A stretch of DNA of 31,388 bases from DASZZX01 sp036260415 (GTDB taxonomy: Bacteria; Actinomycetota; Nitriliruptoria; Nitriliruptorales; JAHWKO01). This document shows, in pieces, positions 7,421 to 15,715 of this stretch (the first letter of the stretch is position 1; every line of letters starts with the position of its first letter). The notes under the pieces were generated by a model. The model did not search any database. It worked only from the letters and a program-made list of their open reading frames with translations, and had not been told where the DNA came from. The stretch spans positions 1 through 31,388 of the forward strand of contig DASZZX010000051.1 in NCBI GenBank assembly GCA_036260415.1, given 5' to 3'. A program made the position numbers and the translations under genes.

Positions 7421-9400
7421 TCAACGCCACTCGACGGTCGCGACCTCCACCGCCTCGCTGTTCCCCTTGAGGTGCACCGCCCGGAGCTCCGAGACCTGGA
7501 ACCGCAACGTCCCGGCCGCCTGGAGAGTCGGCGCGGATACGACGATCTGCTCCTTGTCGGCCAGCGAGCCCACGCGTGCGGCGGCGTGCACGCCCTGGCC
7601 CAGGTAACTGTCCTCCCGCCGCGTGGCCTCGGCGGTGTGCAGGCCGATCCGCACCCACGGGGCGAAGCCATGCTCCTGACGGTGCTCGGCCAGCCGGCGC
7701 TGGATGGCCACCGCGCACTCCACCCCGTCGCGGGCTCGGTCGAACGCCACGAAGAAGCCGTCGCCTGTGTGGTTGACCTCCTCCCCCCCGTGCTCGGCGA
7801 AGTCGGCCCGCAACGCGCGGTCGTGCCAGCGGAGCAGGTTCTCCCAGGCCGCGTCCCCGATCAGCCCGATCAGGTCGGTGGACGTGACAATGTCGGTGAA
7901 CATGAACGTCCTGGTCGCCCGGTGCCGCTCTTCGTCGGAGGCCCGGACGCCGCCCACCGGCTCCACGTCGAGCAACTGGTCGAACTTCTGCACGTCGAGG
8001 GTCGCCCCCAGCCGCTCGAAGGTGGAGCGGGCCGCCCGTAGCTCCAAGCGGGCGGCGGACCTCTCGCCGGCGGCGGCACGCGCCTGTCCCAAGAGCATCC
8101 GGGCCTTGGCCCTCTCGTAGGGCAGATCGATCTGCCGCCAGAGCCGCCAGGCGCGGCTCAAGGCGCCGGCGGCTGCCACGGGGTCACCCTCCTGCAGCTG
8201 CACCGCGCCCCGCGCGGTCAACGCCGCGGCCTCCCACACCGGGCTCGTGTACTCGCGCGCGATGTTCTCCAGTTCCTCGGTGGCGGCCCGGGCTGTCTCG
8301 ACGTCGTCGGAGGCCAGGGCGATCTCGACCTGGGCTGGCAGCAGTCGCCCGCGGACCAGGGGGTCGTCCTCGATGCTCTCCCCGGGTCCTCCTGACAGCG
8401 ACCCGACGATGGAACGCGCCGCTTCATCGATCTCCCCCCTGGCGAGCAGCAGGAGGGCCAGCCCTGGCTGGGGGTTCCGGCCGTACTCGTAGGCGCGGTC
8501 GAACGCCTCCTCGGCGGCGGCGAGATCGCCCATGTGCAGCCGGACCTCGCCGACCTCGTAGTAGGCGAAGCCCACCGCGTCCAGGAGCCGGTACCGTTCC
8601 AGCTCCTCGCAGGCGCGGCGTGCCTCCTGCTCGGCTTCGGACCAGGACCCGCGCAGTCGTTTCAACTCAGCGCGGTGCACCCGGCACACACCCTGGTAAC
8701 CGCGGATCGCGTGTCGCTGCATCCAACGCTCGGCCTCGTCGGTCCACTCGCCGGCCCGCCGGTAGTCGGCCAGGTCGCTGCAGGCGGCGATCGTCACGCA
8801 GTAGACGTCGCACGCGACCTTAGGCTCCAGCTCGCCCGATGTGGCGGAGGCGGTGGCTTCGTCGATCAGCGCCAGGCCCTCGGCCACCCGCCCCTTCTTC
8901 AGCAGAGCGGCCCCCTTGAAGCTCAGTGCGATCGACTGCACGTCGGAGCTGCCGTACTTGCGACCCAGCGCGATCGCGCGGTCTGCGTGGACGATGGTGT
9001 CGTCCGGGTCGTTGCGATGGGCCAGGGCCTCCGCCGCGTGGATGAACTCCAGCCAGGCATGCACCACCGACTCCGACTCGTCCCGGAGCAGACGGTCGGC
9101 GCGGGCGACCCAGCCGCCGGCGATCGAGTAGGACATCCGCCGGAAGGCCAGCTCCGCCACCCGCAGCGCGACCGCCGCCGCCGACAGATGGTCCCCGGCC
9201 TGCATGTAGCCGGCGTACGCCCGCTCGAGGGCCTGGGTGGCTTCGTCAGGATGGCCAGACCACCAGGCCGCCTCTGCCAACAGCTCGAGGTCTGAGGGGG
9301 AGAGGTCAGCCTCCTGATCGGCCTGTGTGAGGGCCTGCAGAGCCTCGGCCCAGGAGCGCCGCTGGAGAGCCTCTCTGCCCGATGCGAGCACCTCGCTCAT
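7421..9400 (-). CDS. TPR-domain class III adenylate/guanylate cyclase
   Basis: 659 residues from ATG 9400, with GAGGTGA 6 nt upstream. Residues 1-480 are an all-helical array of TPR-like repeats (for example 50-70, 250-310, 390-460), a protein-interaction or sensing module. Residues 495-655 are a class III nucleotide cyclase domain: RTFMFTDIVTST (Asp503) and HTGDGFFVAF (Asp547) supply the two metal ligands, and VHAAARV (605-609) the transition-state Arg region. The usual substrate-recognition Lys four residues before GDG is Asn543 here, and the usual Asn of NxxxR is His605. It lacks membrane segments and an ATPase domain. Whether it makes cAMP, makes cGMP or is a regulatory pseudocyclase cannot be decided from sequence. 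Confidence 0.85.
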   Translation of the reverse strand: MSEVLASGREALQRRSWAEALQALTQADQEADLSPSDLELLAEAAWWSGHPDEATQALERAYAGYMQAGDHLSAAAVALRVAELAFRRMSYSIAGGWVARADRLLRDESESVVHAWLEFIHAAEALAHRNDPDDTIVHADRAIALGRKYGSSDVQSIALSFKGAALLKKGRVAEGLALIDEATASATSGELEPKVACDVYCVTIAACSDLADYRRAGEWTDEAERWMQRHAIRGYQGVCRVHRAELKRLRGSWSEAEQEARRACEELERYRLLDAVGFAYYEVGEVRLHMGDLAAAEEAFDRAYEYGRNPQPGLALLLLARGEIDEAARSIVGSLSGGPGESIEDDPLVRGRLLPAQVEIALASDDVETARAATEELENIAREYTSPVWEAAALTARGAVQLQEGDPVAAAGALSRAWRLWRQIDLPYERAKARMLLGQARAAAGERSAARLELRAARSTFERLGATLDVQKFDQLLDVEPVGGVRASDEERHRATRTFMFTDIVTSTDLIGLIGDAAWENLLRWHDRALRADFAEHGGEEVNHTGDGFFVAFDRARDGVECAVAIQRRLAEHRQEHGFAPWVRIGLHTAEATRREDSYLGQGVHAAARVGSLADKEQIVVSAPTLQAAGTLRFQVSELRAVHLKGNSEAVEVATVEWR

Positions 9401-9559
9401 GCCCGATCACCTCAGCGGGAGGTGGAGGATCTCCCAGCTCGCAACCTTACTGACCGAGGACGATGGCCGGTGTCGGTCGGCGGATCCGTCGCGACGTGGG
9501 AGCGCGCGGCGACGGAGCACTCGCCCGAGACCGGTGACGGCGAGCCCTCGGCCGGTGAC

Positions 9560-9613
9560 GCAGGCGATGGCCCGACGGGCGGTGCCGCAGGCGATGGGCC
9601 TACGGACGGTGCG
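9560..9613. repeat. Two imperfect 27-bp tandem units
   Basis: 9560-9586 and 9587-9613 are copies of a 27-bp unit beginning GCAGGCGATGG and containing ACGG-CGGTGC, with a few mismatches. The second copy spans the stop codon of the DUF1622 gene. Because 27 is a multiple of three, the repeat could be a remnant of a longer coding C-terminus. Confidence 0.5.
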
Positions 9614-9956
9614 CCTCGCGCTGCCACGGCCAGCGCCCCTCGGTCTCCAGCTCGATCGACCAGCTCAGGAACGTACGGATGAGCACGATCACAGCCAGGC
9701 TCGCGGCCGCTGCCAGGGTGGGCTCGACCGCGACGGTGCGGATGATGTCACCGGCCACCAGCACCTCGAGCCCCAGCAGCAAAGCCTTGCCGATGCCACG
9801 GCGCCCACGTCGGAAGTGCTCGTCGTGGTCCACACCGCTCTGGACGGCGACCACCGCGTACCGCACCAGCACGGCCAGCGTTCCGACCAAGATGATCGCC
9901 ACTCCCAGTCCCTCGACCACACGACCGGCGTCGACGACCAGGTCCTCGAAGCTCAT
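9600..9956 (-). CDS. DUF1622 family membrane protein
   Basis: 118 residues with about three hydrophobic helices: residues 15-38 (GLGVAIILVGTLAVLVRYAV), 55-70, and 80-100 (LAAAASLAVIVLIRTFLS). The motif order, a central RRGIGKALLLGLEVLVAGDIIRT segment followed by VLIRTFLSWSIELE, is the DUF1622 signature of small integral membrane proteins of unknown function. ATG 9956 has no clear Shine-Dalgarno. It stands alone on the minus strand, and I can see no functional partner. A 27-bp tandem repeat overlaps its stop codon. Confidence 0.8.
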   Translation of the reverse strand: MSFEDLVVDAGRVVEGLGVAIILVGTLAVLVRYAVVAVQSGVDHDEHFRRGRRGIGKALLLGLEVLVAGDIIRTVAVEPTLAAAASLAVIVLIRTFLSWSIELETEGRWPWQREAHRP

Positions 9957-10290
9957 GTGTCAGAGGGGGCGACGGTCGGGTCGTCGCCGTCGACGGTCGT
10001 TCGCCGTGCGGTCATGCGTGTCTCTCCGGTGCCCCGTGCCGTGCCGCAGATCGGCCGCCGCGGTGCTCGGGACGGGAGCCTACGCGCGCTCGTCGCCGCA
10101 TCGGGACACCATCGTCGGCGCCTGACGCGGGACGGCAGGACGTCGCGCACCGAGCAGGACAGCGCGTACCAGGTCCGCCGTCACCTGGACGCGGTCGCGC
10201 TCGCGACCCCGACCTCCGCACACACCATCGGCTCGACGCCCACCGTTCGGCCACCCATGCTGGATGTGACGAGGCAGACGAGGAGACGAC
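9957..10290. other. 334-bp divergent spacer, no gene seen
   Basis: Lies between the minus-strand DUF1622 gene and the plus-strand redoxin gene and should hold both promoters. Open frames here have Arg-rich shadow composition. I see no consensus -35/-10 pair and no notable hairpin. Confidence 0.4.
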
Positions 10291-10716
10291 ATGATCGGCG
10301 AGCGATTGCGCGATCTCTCGGTCGCCACGCAGGATGGCGGCCGTGTTCGCCTGGGGGGCAACCAACGGGACGCGACCATCCTGCTCCTGCCGCACGACGA
10401 CTGCGACCCATGCGGCGAGCTGGTCACGTCCACGCAAGACCGCGCGGACGACATCCGCTGGTGGGGCGCGCGCATCGTCACCGCCCAGCCGGACCAGCGC
10501 CTACGGGAGGTCTTCGATCTGGGTCCCGACACCGCGGCGGCCGGCATCGTCGACCGCTACGGCACCGTGTGGAGGGTCGACACCGCGGATCGCGACGATC
10601 ACGACCCACTCCCGGACGCCGGTGAGATCGAGGAGTGGGCCAAGTTCCTCGGCACTCAGTGTCCCGAGTGCGGTGTGCCCGACCAGCCCGACACCGGCCA
10701 GTGGCCGGTCCTGTGA
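10291..10716 (+). CDS. Redoxin/thioredoxin-fold protein with two CxxC motifs
   Basis: 141 residues; ATG 10291 follows GAGGAG by 5 nt. The order GRVRLGGNQRDATILLLPHDDCDPC - IVDRYGTVWRV is that of peroxiredoxin/AhpC-TSA-like thioredoxin folds, with Cys38 and Cys41 as the candidate redox pair. A second pair, Cys124/Cys127 (TQCPECG), closes the protein and recalls a group of actinobacterial/Chloroflexi redoxins that end with a QCPECG block. It may act as a thiol-disulfide oxidoreductase or peroxide sensor, and the C-terminal pair could bind zinc or act as a resolving site. It has no signal peptide. Partner and substrate are unknown. Confidence 0.6.
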   Translation: MIGERLRDLSVATQDGGRVRLGGNQRDATILLLPHDDCDPCGELVTSTQDRADDIRWWGARIVTAQPDQRLREVFDLGPDTAAAGIVDRYGTVWRVDTADRDDHDPLPDAGEIEEWAKFLGTQCPECGVPDQPDTGQWPVL

Positions 10717-10999
10717 TCCGGAGGCGCTGACACGCACGGAGCGGCCGGCCCGTTCCGCGGCGTCGCGGGCCGACAGCGCCACCCGCCGGGTGCCGTGGAT
10801 CCCGCCGGGGCGTGTCGCGCGCGCCCGACCGGCTGCGTGCGGTCGGCGCCGATCGGACCATCCACAGCGCGCGCCCACCCACGCACCACTCTCCGCAGGG
10901 TGTCCGAACGAACGTGGTCGGAAGTCCAGGCGGCCCAGATCCTCCCGGATAGTTGTCGCGCCCGCTCACGGGGGCGGAGCACGGGAGGAACGGACGGAC

Positions 11000-11584
11000 A
11001 TGGACGCTGTGGCCCCTCAGAAGGCCCGCAAGGTGGTGCCGCTGCCGACGCTCAGCGCCCGTACGGGGGAGCTCGCAGGAACCGTCTTCCGGCTGCAGGA
11101 GGACGACGGGACGATCGGCCGCCGCGACGACTGCACCTACGTGGTGCCCGACCCACGCGTGTCACGTGTGCATGCCTCGATCCGCAAGGAAGCCGGCGCC
11201 TACATCGTCACCGATCTCGGAAGTAGCGGCGGGACCCGTGTCAACGGTGACGAGCTGGCCGGCGCCCAGGTGCTGCATCACGGGGACGTGGTGGCGTTCG
11301 GGCCGATCGAGTTCGTCTTCGAGGATCCCAGTGCGATGACGGACAGTGACGAGATGACCATGGTGCTCGACATCCCCGAGACCACCGTGGGACCCAAGCT
11401 CTCGCCCCGCCAACAGCAGGTGCTCGAGCTCATGGCCGAGGGGATGACCAACAGCGAGATCGGCGAGCAGCTCGGCGTCACCGAGCGGACGGTGAAGGCG
11501 TACGCACAGGAGCTGTACGACAAGCTCGGGGCGCGCAACCGGGCAGGGGCCGTGGCCGAGGCCGCCAAGCTGGGGCTGCTCTGA
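11000..11584 (+). CDS. FHA - LuxR-type HTH fusion regulator
   Basis: 194 residues; ATG 11000 is preceded by GGAGGAA about 9 nt upstream. Residues 25-110 form a forkhead-associated domain with all phosphothreonine-binding signatures: IGRRDDC (Gly40-Arg41), SRVHA (55-59), GSSGGT and VNG. Residues 133-194 are a LuxR/GerE DNA-binding domain (LSPRQQQVLELMAEGMTNSEIGEQLGVTERTVK). The linker carries acidic and Thr-containing sequence (TDSDEMTMVLDIPETT) that could itself be phosphorylated. The likely mode is a DNA-binding regulator whose partner or oligomer state is set by Ser/Thr kinases; no kinase is in the window. Regulated genes are unknown. Replacing a receiver domain with FHA is an uncommon arrangement. 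Confidence 0.85.
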   Translation: MDAVAPQKARKVVPLPTLSARTGELAGTVFRLQEDDGTIGRRDDCTYVVPDPRVSRVHASIRKEAGAYIVTDLGSSGGTRVNGDELAGAQVLHHGDVVAFGPIEFVFEDPSAMTDSDEMTMVLDIPETTVGPKLSPRQQQVLELMAEGMTNSEIGEQLGVTERTVKAYAQELYDKLGARNRAGAVAEAAKLGLL

Positions 11585-11850
11585 GGTCGGCCGTGGCAGG
11601 CGCCGGCTGAACGACCAGCCCGCGGCCAGGCCGTCCGGGCCTGCCTGTGGGGCACCGGGCACCGTCCCCAGGGCCGGTGAGCGCCCCAGCGCCGATCGGC
11701 GCCACGCCGCCAGTAGGTGACCAGCGCATCCAGTTCCTCGGGGTCCGAGCCCGAATCTGACGACCACGCCGACACGCGTACCCTTGGGTTCCACGGGTCC
11801 CGCCGGGCCCTCGTTTCGTGAAGAGGAAGAGGAAGAGGGAAGGTCACACG

Positions 11851-12366
11851 ATGTTCGGGTGGTTCACACGGCTCCTCGGAGGGTCGCCCAGCCGGCAGGA
11901 GTTGGAGGACGACGCACGCGCTCAGCTCGAGAGCGCCGCGGGTGAGGCCCGCCACCGGCACCTGGGCAGCGACCGGTACCCGGGAGGCGACCAGGCCCCG
12001 CAGGCGAGCGGTTGGTCGACCGCCCGGTCGTCCGACACGGGATCGGACACCGCCGCCTCGTGGCAGGCACAGCGTCCGCAGCCCAGCCGCCCCCGGCAGG
12101 CCGCCGAGGTCGCGACCGTCGACCGGGTCGCCCCCCCGGCTGCCCGCCAGGTCCGGACCGCGGCTCCCGTGGAGCAGTCGATCCACGAACGGCTGGGACG
12201 GATCGAAGGGGTGGGTCCTGCCCGGCAGGCCGCGCTGCTCGAGCGTTTCGGCTCCCTGGAGGCGTTGCGGGCGGCCACCGCGGAGGAGCTCGCCAGCGTC
12301 CAGGGCATCGGGGACCGCACCGCGCGCAGGATCGTCGCCAGCCTGGACGCGAACGGACGCGGCTAG
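11851..12366 (+). CDS. Helix-hairpin-helix protein with disordered linker
   Basis: 171 residues from ATG 11851, chosen over an in-frame GTG at 11818 because the purine tract GAAGAGGAAGAGGGAAGG lies directly upstream. The N-terminus (MFGWFTRLLGG) is a short amphipathic/hydrophobic helix that could touch the membrane. Residues 35-105 are low-complexity, Gln/Ala/Ser/Arg-rich and probably disordered. Residues 111-168 are a helix-hairpin-helix pair (RIEGVGPARQAALLERFGS, then VQGIGDRTARRIVASL) closely resembling the UvrC C-terminal DNA-binding domain. No nuclease motif is present. It could tether DNA to the membrane or be a repair accessory protein; both are inference. Confidence 0.65.
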   Translation: MFGWFTRLLGGSPSRQELEDDARAQLESAAGEARHRHLGSDRYPGGDQAPQASGWSTARSSDTGSDTAASWQAQRPQPSRPRQAAEVATVDRVAPPAARQVRTAAPVEQSIHERLGRIEGVGPARQAALLERFGSLEALRAATAEELASVQGIGDRTARRIVASLDANGRG

Positions 12367-12449
12367 AGCCGGCGGCGACCACCGACGGCGCGCCACGCGC
12401 TCCGTGGACGGCGTGACGGGCGAGCGGTGGTTCGATCTCCTCCGTCCCG

Positions 12450-13169
12450 ATGCCTGACGGCCGAGCGGTGATCGATCGCGTCAGTCTCGATGCCGGCCCG
12501 GGGGCGCCCACGGACGCGGTGGACGCCGTAGTGCACCGCCCTCGGGGCGGTACCGCGAGCGGGATCGGGGTCCTGCTCACCCACGGTGCGGGTGGTGACC
12601 TGGACGGCGCCGGTCTCACCGCCCTCGCCGGGGGCCTCGCTGCCGCTGGTCACCTGGCGGTCCGCTGCAACCTGCCCTACCGCCAGGCGGGCCGGCGCGC
12701 CCCGCCGCGGGCGGAGCGATCGGTGGACGCGTTCGCCGCGATCGCCACCGACGCGCGGCGTCTGGGCCCGCGGTTGCACGGCTGGGCTGTCGGTGGCAAG
12801 TCGTACGGCGGCAGGGTCGCGTCGCTGGCGGTGGCCGCAGGGCTGGACGCCGCTGCGCTCGTCTTCTACGGCTACCCGCTGCACGCGCCGGGCCGACACG
12901 ATCGGCTGCGGGTGAACCACTGGCCGCATGTGACCGTCCCGTGCCTGTTCCTGCAGGGCACCCGTGACCCTCTCTGCGACCTGGACCTGCTACGGGCCCA
13001 CCTCCCCGACCTGGGTGGTCCGGCCACGCTCCACGTCGTCGAAGGCGGCGACCACTCGCTGGCGGTGCGCGGTGAGGGCGCCGCCGGTTCCGAGGGCGAG
13101 GTGCTGACCCAGCTCGCGACGGTGGTGGGTGACTGGTTGCGGGACGTGACGCGAACGCCGCACCACTAG
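12450..13169 (+). CDS. TEX30/KANL3-type alpha/beta hydrolase
   Basis: 239 residues. Core motifs: LLTHGAGGD (oxyanion/HG region), GGKSYGGR with nucleophile Ser118, GTRDPLCD with Asp173, and GGDHSL with His202. The small compact core and the RCNLPYRQAGRRAPPRAE strand region match bacterial members of the TEX30/KANL3-like hydrolase family. No signal peptide. ATG 12450 lacks a strong Shine-Dalgarno, and the true start may be GTG about 18 bp downstream. The substrate is unknown. The gene converges on the DUF3309 gene with a hairpin between them. Confidence 0.75.
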   Translation: MPDGRAVIDRVSLDAGPGAPTDAVDAVVHRPRGGTASGIGVLLTHGAGGDLDGAGLTALAGGLAAAGHLAVRCNLPYRQAGRRAPPRAERSVDAFAAIATDARRLGPRLHGWAVGGKSYGGRVASLAVAAGLDAAALVFYGYPLHAPGRHDRLRVNHWPHVTVPCLFLQGTRDPLCDLDLLRAHLPDLGGPATLHVVEGGDHSLAVRGEGAAGSEGEVLTQLATVVGDWLRDVTRTPHH

Positions 13170-13179
13170 CAGCAGCCGG

Positions 13180-13196
13180 GCGACCCCTGGGGTCGC
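13180..13196. terminator. Hairpin between convergent genes
   Basis: GCGACCC-CTG-GGGTCGC forms a perfect 7-bp stem with a 3-nt loop. It begins 11 bp after the hydrolase stop and lies before the convergent DUF3309 stop. There is no T tract, so termination is inferred from position. Confidence 0.45.
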
Positions 13197-13247
13197 TCAA
13201 GGCCGCTCGCAGACCATCCCACCCCTGGCGGGCTGGAAGGGTGCTGC

Positions 13248-13403
13248 CTACAGGAGGAGCACCAGCAGCAGCACGATGAGGACGAGGGTCAGCAGGCCGC
13301 CGCTGGGTCCGTAACCCCAGGTGCGGCTGTACCGCCATCTCGGCAGGCTTCCGAACAGCGCCAGGATCAGCAGCACCAGCAGGATCACCAGGAGGATGGA
13401 CAT
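13248..13403 (-). CDS. DUF3309 small membrane protein
   Basis: 51 residues from ATG 13403, with GGAGG 7 nt upstream. The layout is a Leu/Ile-rich helix (MSILLVILLVLLILALFGSL), the conserved centre PRWRYSRTWGYGPSGGLL, then a second Leu/Val helix to the end. The W-Y-S-x-x-WGYxPSGG centre is the DUF3309 signature of tiny two-helix membrane proteins of unknown function. The frame stays open upstream, but that extension is charged and overlaps the divergent mscL start region. It is transcribed away from mscL. Confidence 0.8.
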   Translation of the reverse strand: MSILLVILLVLLILALFGSLPRWRYSRTWGYGPSGGLLTLVLIVLLLVLLL

Positions 13404-13536
13404 CTGGGCGCCTCCGGTTCCGCGACCGTCGACACGACGGTACGCCGGCGCCCCCCGGCCCGAACGGACGAACGACCGTCCTGCGGTCCGCGTCCCGCCC
13501 GTCGGGTCGGTCACCGACCCTGAGCAGGAGGAAGCC

Positions 13537-13929
13537 GTGCTCCGTGAGTTCCGTGACTTCATCAACCGTGGCAACTTCATCGACATCGCGGTCGGGTTCG
13601 TCATGGGTGCCGCGTTCGGTGCGGTGGTCAGCACCTTCACGTCGCGTCTCGTCACGCCGTTGGTCGGGATGGTGGTGCACGTCGACTTCGACGACTGGGG
13701 GAGGTTCGGTCCGGCCGACCCCGGCTCGGGTCAGCCATCCGGCAGTGTCGGTGCGTTCGTCGAGTCGTTCCTCAACTTCCTGATCGTGGGGTTCGCGGTG
13801 TTCCTGGTCGTCCGTGCCTACAACGCCCTGCAGGCCCGCCACGCGGAGCCGGCGGCGGAGGCCGGGGCCAGCGAGCCGCAGGAGGTGGTGCTGCTCCGCG
13901 AGATCCGCGACGCGCTGCGCAGCCGGTAG
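13537..13929 (+). CDS. mscL: Large-conductance mechanosensitive channel MscL
   Basis: 130 residues from GTG 13537, with AGGAGG about 5 nt upstream; an upstream ATG in frame would add an unrelated Arg-rich leader. MscL opens as a pentameric pore in the cytoplasmic membrane under hypo-osmotic tension. Seen here: the N-terminal helix (LREFRDFINRGN), pore helix TM1 (FIDIAVGFVMGAAFGAVVSTF), a short periplasmic-side loop, TM2 (FLNFLIVGFAVFLVVRAYNAL), and the C-terminal bundle helix (EVVLLREIRDALRSR). The length matches the family (E. coli 136). It ends opposite the malic enzyme gene. Confidence 0.95.
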   Translation: MLREFRDFINRGNFIDIAVGFVMGAAFGAVVSTFTSRLVTPLVGMVVHVDFDDWGRFGPADPGSGQPSGSVGAFVESFLNFLIVGFAVFLVVRAYNALQARHAEPAAEAGASEPQEVVLLREIRDALRSR

Positions 13930-13941
13930 CCGCTTGTCTGC

Positions 13942-13986
13942 GATCGTGCGTGGTCCCCGGGGATGCTGGCGAAAGGACGCACGATC
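13942..13986. terminator. 10-bp perfect inverted repeat between convergent genes
   Basis: GATCGTGCGT (13942-13951) and ACGCACGATC (13977-13986) pair perfectly around a 25-nt loop that itself contains the palindrome CCCCGGGG. It sits midway between the convergent mscL and malic enzyme stops, so a bidirectional terminator is the simplest reading; there is no T tract. Confidence 0.45.
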
Positions 13987-14022
13987 CAGCCGTGGTGGCC
14001 CAGCGGCGGCGGGTCATCCTTG

Positions 14023-15531
<1,509 letters not shown>

Positions 15532-15715
15532 GGTCACCTGCCTGGGAGGCGATGCGAGGATAGTCAGGCTCCTCGAGCGGTCGTCCCCGGCGCTCGGGCG
15601 GCGCTCGCGGCGACACCACCGGGGACCCCCCAGACGGAACCGGGGGCGGTCCCCCATGGTCGCAGCCGGCCCGCGACCGACACCCTCGCATGGTCCCGAT
15701 CCGCGAGGAGCACCG

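Noticed and set aside
12616..13842. A 408-codon minus-strand frame covering the hydrolase, DUF3309 and mscL
   Set aside because: It cuts across three genes with clear family motifs and itself has only Arg/Pro/Gly low complexity.
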